A stretch of 64,000 bases of DNA from NCBI GenBank assembly GCA_018806985.1, contig JADANN010000456.1, positions 496,001-560,000 of the forward strand, read 5' to 3'. The stretch comes from Angiostrongylus vasorum. Lineage: Eukaryota; Nematoda; Chromadorea; Rhabditida; Metastrongylidae. This document shows, piece after piece, positions 20,301 through 32,110 of this stretch. The notes under the pieces are model-generated. The model saw only the letters and a list, made by a program, of their open reading frames with translations, ran no database searches and was not told the DNA's origin. The number at the start of each line of letters is the position of its first letter. Within the stretch, counting starts at the first letter, position 1. The position numbers and the translations under genes were made by a program.

Positions 20301-22608
20301 CAGTCCAAAGGAGGTGATGTTCCTTAACGAATTGGAAGAAGTTCTAGATGTTATAGAGCCTGCAGAGTTCCAGAAAGTTATGGTTCCAATGTTTACACAA
20401 TTAGCGCGATGCGTCAGTAGTCCTCATTTTCAGGTAATTTTACTTTAGACTTCTTATCTCATGCCTGGATGTTCCTTAAATTTCTTACTACGAAATCGCT
20501 GGTTCGATCGCTCTCTTTTCATGTAGTGATGAAGGCATTCACGCCGTGGTTTACCGTTGAAGGATGGCAATGTAAGGTCTATAATTCTTTTTTAGGTTGC
20601 TGAACGTGCACTCTATTACTGGAACAATGAGTATGTGATGTCGCTGATTGGAGAAAATGCTGCTGTAATTCTACCAATAATGTTCCCGGCGTTGTACAAA
20701 AATAGTAAATCACACTGGAATAAGTTCGTTTCTTTAGTTTTGTCTCGCAACCGTATTATGTGGTGATTATAGAAAAGATTTTGTTTTGGTATAGAACAAT
20801 CCATGGTTTGATCTACAACGCGTTGAAGCTGTTGATGGAAATCAATCAGAAACTGTTTGATGAATGCTCGCAAAACTATGCTAAGGTATTTTTTGGAGTT
20901 TTATAACTTTCACAGGTTTTCGCTAATGTTGCCTTCATTGGGACATGATTTGTCCTACTTTTGTGGAAAAGGATATCCGCTTGCTTTATCAGAATTGTTT
21001 CGTAAATATTTTAAAGATGAAGTGTATAAACACGAACACAAGCTTACATAGAGCGGCAGCTTTTGACATGAGGTTCACTATTCATGATCTAACGAATTTC
21101 CATTGCGTGTAGCAAAATGCAATAATTAAGCAGTAGATTGTTCGTAGGAACGTTCAATGGAGAAAGTTCGGCAGGAAGAAAAAGAGAGAATGTGGCAATT
21201 GGTAGAGCAGATTGCGCGGAGAAATCCTAGGGTAAGTGGGTAAAGGTGAATTTTTGAAGATGGAGGTGTTAAAATATACCACATAACACGATGGCTGTTT
21301 TCAGTATAGTGAAATACAGACCCTTTTTGGCAGTGTGAACGGGGTGACATGTGACATGGAGGCCTTGTCAATAATGTCAAGCAGGCCTGCAACATCGACC
21401 GACGATGAAACTATTCAATTAAGTAAAGAGGAAATCATTCGAAATATGCTAAATAGGGTGAGTTTTGTTGCCTACGGCTTGTTACCTTGAAAACTACTTT
21501 GGTGTAATTTTGTTAGAAATACTGGACATTGTCATCAAATTGATATGGTTGATGCTTTTTTTTTCATTTGAAAACCCGTTTTAACGTGGGATAGGCATGT
21601 AGATTCGAAGCTGTAAGAAGTTTCTTTTATTGGTCACAAATTATGTGAAGTTCAGTGTTGATCTATAAACAGATACTGATCTGGCGCAAACTGTGGTGGC
21701 TGCGACGGCTGCGCTACACTTGTAGTAGCTCAGTGATGGAATAATCAGAGGAATATCGGACAAATAGTGTGGGGCCGAATTAGTTGGTTAGCCGTTAGTG
21801 TGTGTCTGCTGTACTTTGGAGGATACATTTCCTTTCTTATAATTCAATAACTGGAAAATCTCTAGTGTATAGGTATTTACCCTTTGACGTTTGAGTTACC
21901 GTGGGTGGGGGTCGAGAATAGAAATTGTTGTTTTATTGCCTTCTAGTTCCCTGCCTTGAATCTAAAAGTTGTAGTTGCTAGATAAAGCCATGGCGTTCGG
22001 TTCTGAATGAGAGTGCCGGAGGCTGAATCCATTGAATGAACTCCCACACTATGGTGGACTTATTGCTTGCATCTGTTTACACCTGCTCGCTGTTTGCTAC
22101 GAGTGTCTTAGTGACAGGTATCTTTACTGAATATACCTCAAATTTGGATAATTGAACTTTCATCGGTGGCGAGCAGATGTAGAATGCGACTAATGAGTGT
22201 GTGCGTCATGCATGCGGAATTGAAATATTCTACAGTTGGTGGATAGAGCGCACAACTATGATTTTTCTAAGTAGATGGAGAAGGTTTCCTATGTGGTGTT
22301 CATCAAACATACGAGACACAAACATTCTATCCTTACATATACAGCAGATATTATACGTGGTCGAAAGTCTTTTCGATACAAACACTATTATTTGTAGCAA
22401 CATTTGTGAGCGATTTCACAGAAGAGTAGTGCATTTTCTCGACAGAATATTAATCATATTTTAGGAAAACGTCGAGCAAGCGAATCAGCGTGAGCTAGGA
22501 TTTAATCAAAAGCTTAGCGAACTCCCACCGGATAAACAGACCGAGAAGGCGTTGGAGGAATACAAGCGGCACGACGCTTATCTTAAAAAATTGGGAAACA
22601 CAGAATGA
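13634..22608 (+). CDS. pptr-2: PP2A regulatory subunit B56 (B-prime), gamma/delta-like
   Basis: Targeting subunit of protein phosphatase 2A. Exons: 13634-13676, 13774-13872, 13946-14014, 14863-14955, 15938-16044, 16810-16902, 18961-19071, 19188-19280, 19467-19570, 19691-19773, 19942-20024, 20179-20433, 20596-20723, 20795-20885, 21148-21231, 21305-21457, 22465-22608. They join in frame to 1833 bases, 610 residues. Residues 1-40 are Lys/Asp-rich, 79-84 are RRQSSS, and the HEAT-like core runs from about 105 to 512 ([93 protein letters not shown]). The LHRIYGKF segment, which in this family helps form the LxxIxE-binding groove, is intact. The tail is charged ([20 protein letters not shown]). The ATG at 13634 follows a TTTAG acceptor (13610-13614), possibly a trans-splice site. 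B56 identity is firm; the gamma/delta (pptr-2) rather than pptr-1 assignment rests on the RRQSSS block and is tentative. Confidence 0.93.
14340..14755 (+). mobile_element. short non-autonomous RTE relative in B56 intron 3
   Basis: Begins CGGTTTACTGCTTCATCGTG and GGTGTTCCTGGGTGTCGG. It contains AAGGAGTCCGGCGTTTCC and GCTTCGATCCACAAAGGC, which parallels the 5' part of the RTE at 29.55 kb. It ends GGGGCCAGCACAACCAATGA and CTTAGTATCCAAATAAGTAA, which parallels the RTE 3' end at 32.09 kb. There is no coding middle. It stops about 100 bases before exon 4 of the B56 gene. Confidence 0.7.
16385..16505 (+). repeat. fragment of the short RTE-related element
   Basis: GGTGTTCCTGGATTTCGAGC, TGCAATGTACAGCGGGG and AAGGAGTCCGGCGTATCCAT match the 5' third of the copies at 14.34 and 27.66 kb. 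It breaks off where a family C repeat begins, within a B56 intron. Confidence 0.65.
16505..16725 (-). repeat. repeat family C copy inside B56 intron
   Basis: ACACAACCACAATAATGC, GAGAAATTTGCAAAACTCAG, TTTTATGGGGTTCGC and CCTTTGGTTTGCCTTTC form the reverse-read family body. It lies about 80 bases upstream of exon 6 of the B56 gene. Confidence 0.65.
17205..17322 (+). repeat. (TTA)n microsatellite in B56 intron
   Basis: About 35 TTA units with a few TCA, TTG and TCG interruptions near the start. The poly-Ile, poly-Tyr and poly-Leu frames are artefacts. Confidence 0.95.
17560..17855 (+). repeat. SINE family A copy in B56 intron
   Basis: Head TTTAGCGCACTGATTAGAGG with TGGGTTCTGTCCC, core CCATCCGTCCGGGGTCGGCA, body GGCCACCGCGAGTCATG and GGCCAGATATTCATCCAG, 3' end ATCAACGCCAACACCTTTAT. 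Same strand as the host gene. Confidence 0.85.
18535..18613 (+). repeat. 39-bp tandem duplication in B56 intron
   Basis: ACAAAAATCATCGTGTTGTT and CATAACGACGCTTGGTAA are followed directly by ACAAAAATCATTATGTTGTC and CATAATGACACTTGGTAA. Each half also contains a weak inverted pair (TCATTATG/CATAATGA). Confidence 0.8.
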
Positions 22609-24175
22609 TTCCATTATGAATTTTTCGAACTGGCGCTTCTCCTTGTAGCAGAAAATTCTGTTTGAGCGCAGGATTGACTAGTAAGTAGTAAGTATTTATA
22701 AACTATCCGGTTTCAAGAGGATGCTGCTGTGTCAGGTTCCATTCATTCTTCGTTTTCTTTTTGAAGTTTAGCACTCTGTTGCTGTATGAAATCTGGTGTC
22801 AAAATTCTATACACAATACTCATATACTTTTGAAGCAGATTTTACTCTAATCTTCTATTTAACTTCTTAAAGCGAAATCTCTACGTATCAGGATTTGATT
22901 TGTCTGAGTAGTTTTGTGAATAGGTGTTTTTTTTTGTAGATAGCTATTTATAAGAAGTTGATCTGTAGTGATCTTTTTGTTCTAAATCTACACATTAACG
23001 CCTTGAACGCAAAACAGAGCAATACTTTCTTTGTTCTTCTAAGTGCTTATTATGCACTTCTGTTTACGCACAGTATTGATGAACGATCTTAGACCCATGA
23101 CAGTCACCAGCCCACGGGCCATGTACATTCTTTCTTGAGTTGGGCATAATGGTTTTATGTGTTCAAAAATTTTAACGCATTCGTGTTTCGAAATGGGTAA
23201 CTTCATAATTCTCATAAGTCTTCTACGTTTCGCTGAATTTTTCACATTTAGAGCTAATTGATTGAGCAGATGGTTGCTTTATTCATGAAGTTTATTGTCT
23301 TTTTATTCCTTTTTTGCCCTCTTATTATGAGGCTCGTTTTATACACATATATTATGCATTTCATACATTCTGAACTACTCCATTCTTTCGCACTTAATCC
23401 TTCCACTTTGTGAAGGTTAATGCCATTTTGTACGAAGTTACGATATTATCTCATTCATTAAAATAGATATTCGATCTGATTCCATGATGTTGTTGTTGAC
23501 AATAAATATTTCCTGTGCCATAACCGATTGTGCGTATGTTAAAGTAGTTTGTGTTTTTAATAGTAATGTGATTAAAAGTGATTATAGTGTTGTTTGATTT
23601 GCTGCATCCGTTTTCCTCGTCATTCAGCTTCAGTTCATTTAATCGTGTACATTGTTGGGTAAACAAGTAAGCTAAAGTTCTGCGACGAAATTACAAAAAT
23701 TTTTTTGGAACGACACGACAGTAAGCTATAGCGATTGTTACGTTTGCGATATTGACCTGGGAACAAAAGCCGATTATGCGTTTTAGCGCTCCACCATTGA
23801 GGTTTTCTTGGAATTCAAACTGCAATATACAGTAGGATGTTGTATTCAATAACGTCACTCAAGCCTAGCAGTCAGTGATTCCATCCCGGTATTTAAATTA
23901 AGTATAAACCTATGTGGAGAGTCCTGTTCGTCTCGATAATGATCTAGTCGCAGGGCGACAGACGAATCTGTTGTCCATCTAGTCATGTGTTGTTACTTCT
24001 GTTGGTCTTCGTTCTTTTGTTTTTCTTCACAGGAATCAATCTATCTCATGCCTTTTGACGGAGAGTTTGGAGATTGACGGTTGTGAGCAGTGTACTTGTG
24101 ACGAGTCTTCACTAAAGTGGTAGCCGTCTATTAGGTGTCGAAATTTAAAAAAAAACAAGAGTAAGGAATAGAGCA
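22609..24175. other. B56 3' flank with possible minus-strand coding
   Basis: No clear AATAAA directly follows the B56 stop. On the minus strand an open frame from about 23291 to 23039 reads like protein (NQLALNVKNSAKRRRL, MKLPISKHECVKIF, TQERMYMARGLVTVMG). A second frame (23666-23451) is Asn-rich (NNTIITFNHITIKNTN). Neither is recognised and no convincing splice pair links them. A fragment of the short RTE-related element (TTGAGGTTTTCTTGGAATTC, TGCAATATACAG) lies near 23.80-23.97 kb. Confidence 0.25.
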
Positions 24176-24177
24176 TT

Positions 24178-24455
24178 CGGGGTAAATGGATGTCTGAAGG
24201 ATGGGCCACGCATTTCACTCCATTGAGAGCATTGTAGGAATGATAGGAATGATTGAATGCATACTTGGTTTATACTGCGACGTACCGGGGTTTACCGATG
24301 TGTTACCTCAGAACTGCTACCCTTCCTCACAGATAAGTATGGTGTCAATTTGCCGATCACGGAACGATGGAAGGCTTGTTGAGTGCAGGACATGGATCGA
24401 ATCAGCGACGGATCCAGTGAATTTTGAAGGGCACCTCTAGTTAGGGTGTTACATG
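24178..24455 (-). repeat. SINE family A copy, reverse
   Basis: On the plus strand: GCCACGCATTTCACTCCATT, GATTGAATGCATACTTGG, CAGATAAGTATGGTGTCAAT, TTGCCGATCACGGAACGATG, GGATCGAATCAGCGACGG. The head is eroded (TTAGGGTGTTACATGCGCC). Confidence 0.75.
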
Positions 24456-24459
24456 CGCC

Positions 24460-25650
24460 AGAGACCGTGGTTGTATTTCCTAATTTGCCGTTAAATTTGC
24501 ACCAATACGGTAGTGATTCGAGACGTTCAGCTCATAGGTGGGCTGCTTTGATATGGAAAAAATTAAGTTTTTTCTTCTTGTTTGGATAACACCTTTGTGG
24601 GATTAACCTTCTAATCAGCATGTTAGGAAAAGAGAAAAAGTTTACAGTTTAACTTGCCACCCAGCTTAGAAATTCTTCCATGCTGTGTTCATTTCTCGTG
24701 AATGTACTGCAGATTCCGCATGGAACTACTGCTGCGCTGTACTTATGACATCTTTTTGATTGTAAGAAAGAAAGTAACTTCAAGGAAAATAATCCTGCTA
24801 AACGCAGAACTGTTTATTATAGCTGAGGTGTTACGTTTTCAAGAGGTATCTATGGTTAAATGAAACATGTCAGTTGTTAAATTACACCACACTGAGAAAC
24901 ACACAGCCAACATTTTGTTATTCGACATGAGTTACAACTTTGCCCTTCGTGGATGGGATGTCGGCCATCGAAATATCAGAGTAGCAGTATACGGAAAATG
25001 GTGAATACCGGATTCCTCTACAGCAGCTTCGTTTCAATCAAGTCGTGGGATAGCGACTTTGTAGATCTTCAAGAGTTTGTCCAATCTAATTTGAATACTT
25101 AAACAGTATGGAGGATCCTCTTTAGAAAGACGTACACATTAGGAATTAGGAGCAACATAAACAAGTGGTTTTGGTTCGGTTATACGCACCGAGGAAACCA
25201 AGCTATCAATCACTCCGATATCAAAAAAAATTATGCAATAATGGTTCAACAGTATAAAGACTAGCTTGACATCTGTAGGCCTATGCAAGTCATTGCACAG
25301 CCAAACTATGGATCCAATCACTTCAACGATGCTACGAATGGAGTTCAATGAAGGGTACATTGCCGTACAATTGACCAACTCTTTATTCTCTCCGAATAAT
25401 TTGCTACTAATGTTGAGGCTTCATCATTCTATAAAACTACCACCACTAAGAGAACGTTTATAGACATTTGGTGCAAATCTGAACGTTTAAGGATCGAAAT
25501 AAGCCCAGAGAACTGCCTTTATGTTCCGCAGGAATGAGGGGAAATTTTTTTGCGTCAGCATGAGACGGTAGATTGCTACGACTGGATTACAAACTGCTCA
25601 ACTTCATGCGCAGAATATTGATCAGTAAACATTGGGTTTTGTACATACAA
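24460..25650. other. no gene seen; possible decayed SINE
   Basis: The stretch 25.13-25.39 kb has scattered SINE A words (GTGGTTTTGGTTCGGTTAT, CACTTCAACGATGCTACG, AATGGAGTTCAATGAAGGG), consistent with a very old copy. The rest is AT-rich without supportable features. Confidence 0.35.
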
Positions 25651-25659
25651 CCCGTCTTT

Positions 25660-25995
25660 TAAATCTACTGTGTGGATCCCAGCACTTCTTGTATTTGATT
25701 CGTTTCCTCGCATCCATCATACACGAATTTCTTTCAAGTTTTGCGTGTAGGTTCGGCTTCTGCTTGAGGAATTTTCCTTTCGTCGTAAATGTCGTTGAAT
25801 GCTGGTCGAGTCGTTCTCTCTGAGTCCTGACATAGCCGGGTTAGGACGTTCCCACTTGTACTGTAGAGAGTAGATTTTTCACAGACAAGTCTGGTACCAA
25901 TTTTCCGATCCCGGAGCGTTGACGGGCTTGGTGAGCCTGAGGCGTCGAGCCAGCACCGTGCTCGTGATTATCGGCATCACCACTACTACGTTACG
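25660..25995 (-). repeat. SINE family B copy, reverse
   Basis: GATCCCAGCACTTCTTGTAT, TTCGTTTCCTCGCATCC, GAATGCTGGTCGAGTCG, TCCTGACATAGCCGGG, then the core (AAGTCTGGTACCAATTTTCC, GATCCCGG) and the head (GCACCGTGCTCGTGATTATC, CATCACCACTACTACG). Immediately followed by a forward SINE A copy. Confidence 0.85.
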
Positions 25996-26027
25996 TGTCC
26001 CCCTGGTTTTCATACAATAACGAATAA

Positions 26028-26300
26028 ATGAGTGCTTGTAACGTAGTGGTTAGAGGCGTCCTGCAACACACATGGAGTCGATGCCGCATCCCAGGCTCAC
26101 CAAGCCTTCCATCCGTCGGCAAATTGGTACCAGACCCTGTCTAAGAGGATGACAGTACTGGCACAAACATCGATAGGCCACCGTGGCTCATTGTATAGGC
26201 CAGAAATGCACTCAGTCACCACTAACGATGGTTAATGAAATCGAATGCATGGCGCATCCCTCAAGAATTGATCAACGCCGAGAACTTTGCCTTTCATTTT
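26028..26300 (+). repeat. SINE family A copy
   Basis: Head GTAACGTAGTGGTTAGAGGC and TGGAGTCGATGCCGC, core TCGGCAAATTGGTACCAGAC, body GGCCAGAAATGCACTCAGTC and 3' end TTGATCAACGCCGAGAAC followed by T-rich sequence. Confidence 0.85.
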
Positions 26301-26721
26301 TTAAAAAATTTTCTAGCGATTAAATATATGAGATATCCAAGGATCATATGAGGAGCCATTCGACCCACAAAATGTGCTGCATATTTCTAGGAAAATAAAA
26401 AAGGAAAGCATAAACGGAGCTTTTTGACGTCATTGTTGGCATTCCCTCTCATAAGCATTTTCTTCCTGTTTGTTGAGATATCGAGCATTTTAACTAACAT
26501 ATGTTCCTATTATTGTGTACCAGTTCCATTCTCGACCAATGAAAAATTGCAATATTCTTTTTAGTGAATGCGCATACGTTGCGCATGTAATGGCTTTTAA
26601 AGCAGTCAGTAAAGAGCTATTTATTACATTTGACTTGCAAATCCTGTCTTTCCAGTAGTGGAATGATATTGGAGAACATAGTTGGTTTGTGTAGCAGGTA
26701 AAAGGACAAAGGATCAAGCGT

Positions 26722-26965
26722 AGCCCGGCGTTGATCTATTCCAAGAATGCCACATGCATTAAACTCCATTCATAACACAGTCAAGGTTACATTTCACCTA
26801 CACAGCGACTTGCTGAGGCGTGGGGCTGTATTAAAGCGTTTTTATACTCGCAGATAAGTCTGGTACCAATGTGCCGCCTCAAAACGAATGGATGGCTATA
26901 CGAGCACGGGTCCGGGACCGAGCCTGTGATCCAGTGTGTTCTCTAGGCACTTCTAACCATTCAGA
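26722..26965 (-). repeat. SINE family A copy, reverse, diverged
   Basis: CCCGGCGTTGATCTATTCC, GCCACATGCATTAAACTCC, CAGATAAGTCTGGTACCAAT, GTGCCGCCTCAAAACG and a head remnant TAGGCACTTCTAACCATTC, in reverse order. Confidence 0.7.
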
Positions 26966-27287
26966 TACAAGCTCCTTAATTTAAGGCTTATCACAAACAA
27001 TTCACATCATACTACTTCTTTTTTATGTAAACCAAAAAAATTGTCTAAGTTCCATTATCACTTTGAATTAATGCCTAGTGGATTTGTGATGTTATTTCAT
27101 AAAACAAGTCGCTTAACTAGTATTATTTTCGTATTCCCTCATTTTTCTTGAAAGGAATGTTCGTTTTAGATGAGTACATAACTATGACTGTTTTGTCGAT
27201 GGTGTTCTTCGATTAGAACGTATATCGTTGAACGACTTCATGCATCCCTTTCTCAGCTTGAATCGCAGCATAAAATAAAGATAAAGG

Positions 27288-27570
27288 ACAAAGCTCCTAG
27301 CGTTGATCAATTTCTGAGGGATACGCCATGCATTCCACTTCATTAAGCATCGTTTGGAGGTGATTGAATGCATATCTGGCCTTTACAATTACCCTTTGTC
27401 GCGTACCGATGCATCGAGCCATTGCTGCTATCCTCCCAGACAATTCTGATAACAATTTGCCGACTCCCGGGGAGAAGGATGGCTTGGTGAGCCATGGGCG
27501 CGAGGATCGATCCCATGTGTGTGTTGGAAGGCGCGTCCGACCACTGCGCCACACGCGCCGTTTACCTCGT
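27288..27570 (-). repeat. SINE family A copy, reverse, well preserved
   Basis: Starts with AAGCTCCTAGCGTTGATCAA. It contains GGTGATTGAATGCATATCTG and TTGCCGACTCCCGGGG, and ends in the head GATCGATCCCATGTGTG and GACCACTGCGCCACACGCGC. Confidence 0.9.
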
Positions 27571-27577
27571 CATACTT

Positions 27578-27650
27578 GCGGTTATATTTCACACCATGTC
27601 TCGCCAGGAAAAAATAATAGGCGGTAAATAAAAAACTTAAAAACATTGTA
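27578..27650 (+). repeat. repeat family C tail fragment
   Basis: TTATATTTCACACCATG and AATAATAGGCGGTAAATAAA are the tail of family C, bridging the SINE A copy and the RTE-related element. Confidence 0.55.
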
Positions 27651-27654
27651 GTTT

Positions 27655-28000
27655 CATGTAGGCTCCCTACGGTTTACCGCCTCATCATGGCTGGGAGGTG
27701 TTCCTGGGTGTCGGACTGCAGGGGGAATTCGTATCTGGGCACGGCCCCCCAAGCTGTGAAGGAGTCCGGTGTTTCCATCAGGAAGCCTAGCTGAGAGTAA
27801 ACCAATACCAGGTATCAAAGTCGCATGGTGGCAAATCTCCCTCTGATCGACAAGGGCTGTGGTTACCTGTGATGGTAATGACTTAGGGAAGACTTTGGCC
27901 ACGCTGATCTCGGGATTCCAGGGTGATTATGATGGGGCCTGCACAACCATTGAGGACGGGCCTTTCAAGTATCAAATATCAAGTAAGTTTCATGTAGTGT
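27655..28000 (+). mobile_element. short non-autonomous RTE relative
   Basis: CGGTTTACCGCCTCATCATG, GGTGTTCCTGGGTGTCGG and AAGGAGTCCGGTGTTTCC are followed by AATCTCCCTCTGATCGACAA and GGGATTCCAGGGTGATT. These two pieces match the RTE 5' end at 29.55 kb (CACCTCCCTCTGATCCACAT, GGACTCCAGGGAGGACC). It closes with GAGGACGGGCCTTTCAAGTA. Confidence 0.75.
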
Positions 28001-28004
28001 ATTA

Positions 28005-29510
28005 CAGGTTTTCGGCAAGTAAAGTCAATACATCACACTTAACTCTTTCATATTTCATGCTGTTTCATAAAAAACGAGGAGACGTGTGAAAACACCTTTA
28101 TAAAACATACCCGCAGATCGATTACAAATGAATCATGTCATTGGCTGAAGTGTATGACATGAAAAATAACAGTAAACTACAGAAATCTTTCTTTGCGTTT
28201 ACTTCTTAACTATTATTTTTTCCATGAGACTACAGTTTATGGACATTCATAGGGTTTCATTGCGGCGCATTAGAAATCGAATACCGTCTCTACATTCATT
28301 CGGGACGATGGAAGAATGCATGAATTGAACAAAAAAGAATAACGAAATAGCAAGGGTAGTTGCTGTAGAAGTAATCACAAATCGTACACTAATACAGAGA
28401 ATGATTTTTGAGTTAGATGTGACCAATTTCTAGCGGATAAACTCTTGCGAGGGCGCGACATCAGTCGACTTGAGGCGGCTCCCTGCGACACGAAGCGACT
28501 TCACGTAACGCGACACTATGTGATGTGTGACTTCACATTATACATTAAGTTAGTATATAATAATAATATACCTACACGACCAATGATACCTCTATTAGAT
28601 TGTAACACATTTCCATTACCTTAATAAATAACAATACACTTTGTACATGTAATCTAGGTAATTAATGAAAGAACGATCGCGAGCCCTATTGGATGGAAAT
28701 TTACAGGAACTTGCAACAAAAATGATGGCATTGAAGTACCCGTATATTAGTTGAAGTACATCCGCTTGTCGATTTATGATGATTTCTCTCTATTCTGTCG
28801 ATTCGGAGCCGAGAACTGGGATTTCTGAGATGTCAGACTACGCGTCCAGCCTGGAACTTGAAGTCCGGCTCAGAAACATTTTGACAGGAAGTAGATTACA
28901 GTATTTATCAAAGGCAGTCGAACTGTTCGGCAAGATTGTTGGACAGCGACGGTGTCAGCAGTTCTGTTTGGATAATCAACGGCCGGGACGTTGCACAACA
29001 AGATGATACCAATTCGGAGTCCACAGTAACACCACTTTTTTCTGCGTCTGAAAAATCGACAAATGATTTTTAGTGGTGAAATAAAGGTCAGGAATAAAAT
29101 CTTACTAGTCGTTTTAGGCTTGAATTTTTAGAGTCTTAAGAAAGTCATTGTTTGTTCTCCATGAGCAGAAATCTAAATAATTTTAGCAGTTTTAAACTTA
29201 AATGTCTGCAACAATCAGAATAACTTAAGTTGATAAAATACTTAAAAGTGCATAAAGTGTGAGAAAGGAAGTAACAGCGTACTTTGTTTAAAGGCTTTTG
29301 TACTTCAGAGAGTTTCTATAATGTTTTCAGTGAAATCGTCATTAACGAGTACTTTTTGTTGTTGATACTGTGTTTTTCTCAGAATTTAAAAAACGAGCAA
29401 AATATTTTAATTTTCCAGATGAATGCTGTAAAATCACTGCGAACAAGGGGTTTAAGCCTCCATGCGGTTTATTTACCCAAGTTTCTGTTTTAACATCTCT
29501 CCGAATCAAC
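28005..29510. other. no gene seen
   Basis: AT-rich intergenic DNA. Frames at 28776-29006 and 29284-29493 have no splice support. A GC-richer patch near 28.43-28.53 kb (CGACTTGAGGCGGCTCCCTG) belongs to no family recognised here. Confidence 0.4.
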
Positions 29511-29514
29511 TAGT

Positions 29515-32110
29515 AGGAAGATCGAGCGAAGGATTCGTCGCCGAAAATCACACCTCCCTCTGATCCACATCGTGGTGAAGACCTGGATACGCCCTTGCAA
29601 GGTTACGTCAGGACTCCAGGGAGGACCAAGTTGCACGACCAGCAATAGGCCAGCCTCAGTACCCGCACACTGGGTGCTCCCGTCTATGATGTCAGGCGGT
29701 GAGACCACCGGTGAGAGGCCAGAAAATCTCGAGTTACGTAGGACGTCAATGGAACCGGATCTCACGAACACACCCACGATACGCCATGGAGATTGTTTCT
29801 TACTATGCACGTATAATGCCAGAACACTCTCCACAGACGCCGATCTTCACGCCCTTCTTGTAGCCGCAGATCGCATTAAATTTCACGTGGTCGCATTACA
29901 AGAAACAAAAAATCAAGAAGACCGACATACGCCAACTAAATAACGGGACCCTTGTGATCCGTGGAGAAAAGGTCCCGTCACGAAATGTCGGCGGCGTAGG
30001 CTTTGTCGTCCACCCGTCCATTGTCCATCTCGTCGACTCATACGAGATCCCTTTCCCCTCGCATAGCCGTCCTCCGTCTTCAACTGTCGCATCATAAGAA
30101 GATCACTATCATCAACTGCTACTCACCGACCGACGCAGCTGATGAGTACGAATTAAATGCGTTCTACTATCAGTTGGAGGAAGTCATCCGCCATGATAAA
30201 GCATATCATAAATTTGTTGTCGGGAGACTTCAACGCTAGAATAGGAAAAGGCCAACGAGAGCGAATACAGGGATCGGGAAATTTTGGATTAGGAGAAAGA
30301 AATGAGAATGGGAACCGTCTCACAGGACTCCTGTCAGCAGCACGTCTCTTCCATGGAAACTCGTTTCTTTCCAGAAGAAAGAATGCCGCAGCTGGACATG
30401 GGAGTCTCCCAACGGCATGCCTCATGCGGAGATCGACCATATTCTGACAAACAGAAGATGGTGCCTACTTGACACATCGGTAGTCCCGTCATTCTGTACT
30501 GGTTCCGATCACCGCCTTCTTCGCGCGAAGATTCGATTCAGCCACAAGCTGGAAAAGAACTCTCTTCATCGACCACGAGGAAAAAGTCTAGCTGTATACG
30601 ACGAGAACATTCTGAACGAAGTCCTATCCAAACGTGACTGGCAGATTAAAAGAAGACCCGACCGACGACTACGAGCTGCTTGTCGAAGGACTGAAAAGCT
30701 GTGCCGAATTCGCCTCAGTTCCTCAAGCAAGAAGATCGGATCGCATCTCCGTCACTACTAAGGAGTTGCTCGAAAAGAGAAGGAAACTGAAGCTTGATCC
30801 TACTGCAACACGTTTGACATGGTTAGTAATAAATGCCAGCTGCAGAATAGCTTTGCAGGAAGATCTACAACGGTACAAGCAGAAGAAACTACTGGAAGCA
30901 GCAGAGAAAAGAAGTAGTCTGAAAAAAATGCCGTCGGGACTTGTGTGATTATAATGTTCCGCTGTCAGCTCTGATGAACGAAGATGGGATCGTCAAAAGT
31001 TTCTCGCCATGATATGGAATTAATAGCGGAAACGTTCTACACCAACCTTTTCCGTTCCACAATCCCCGTCCCGGACCCTAATATCCCTCGCTGGAGAAAA
31101 ACCACTTGGAATTCTTCCGTCGGAGGTTCGAGTTGCGATAGAAAGCATGAAAAGAGGCACAGCTCCAGGACCAGACAATGTCACCGCCGATTTCCTTAGA
31201 GCTGGAGGCCACAATTTACATGTACTTCTCGCAAATCATATGACAGCCTACCTTCAAAAGGAGAAAAATCCCAGACCAGTGAGAGGACGTCGCGTACGGT
31301 CATCCTGCCCAAGAAAGGAGACCGAAGGGATCTTCGTAACTATCGTCCCATATGCTTGTTGAGTGTACTCTACAAGCTCTTCACAAAGATTATCCTCTTG
31401 CGCATATCAAGGACATTGGATGAGGCGCAACCAGTCGAGCAAGCAGGATTTCGAAAAGGATTTTGCTGCATGGACCACATCCAAACCGTGTCCAGGGTCA
31501 TCGAAGTTTGTCGGGAATACCACTTTGTCTTTAGTCCCTAACCTCTGTCGACCATGAAAAAGCGTTTCACAGCTCTACGGTCCTCCCAGCGCTCTGTTAT
31601 GCTGCGAGAGACATGGGTTGATACTTCAACTATGTCAAGAATGCTTCGCACTGGTCACAGAGCGCTTGAGCGATGTCTTCTGAAATATAACCAGCACTCT
31701 CAATATCTAGCCGGAATGCGAAGCTCTGACCTTCGAAATCTGTCATATCTTCGAGATCCAGGGAGATTATACATCGATAGCGAAACATAGATGGGCCGGT
31801 CACATAATGAGAAGAACGGACGACAGATGGACGAAAAGAACAGTAGAGTGGACTTCCAAGAGAATGTAAACGTTCCCCCAGGACGACCACCTACACGTTG
31901 GTCGGACGTGTTCGTAAACAAAGTTAATCAGCTGTACCCGCAGCTGCAGTTGTTTTACAGATCACGGTACCAGACTCGCAAGCGATACCATGCTCGAACA
32001 AGACCACCACCGTGGACTGCGATTGCGAGAGAAAGGAACGAATGGCATATGTGCTGGGGTCCGCACAGCTCGTGAAGACGGACCGTCCAAGTATCCAGAG
32101 TAAGTAAGAT
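29515..32110 (+). pseudogene. RTE-type non-LTR retrotransposon, dead copy
   Basis: One or two ORFs originally encoded an AP-like endonuclease and a reverse transcriptase. The endonuclease pieces, in order and in several frames, are [67 protein letters not shown] and GSDHRLLRAKI (29.80-30.54 kb). The RT pieces are GTAPGPDNVTADFLRAGG (31.15 kb), LYKLFTKIILLRISRTLD and EQAGFRKGFCCMDHIQT (31.36-31.50 kb). After HEKAFHS (31.56 kb) the sequence jumps to VLPALCYAARDMG and the C-terminal GRPPTRWSD region. The segment that should contain the RT catalytic YxDD box is therefore deleted. Frameshifts and stops occur throughout. The 3' end AGTATCCAGAGTAAGTAAG is also carried by the short elements at 14.3, 27.7 and 42.5 kb. 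Confidence 0.88.

Noticed and set aside
29490..29834. 114-residue minus-strand frame
   Set aside because: Antisense shadow of the RTE 5' region.
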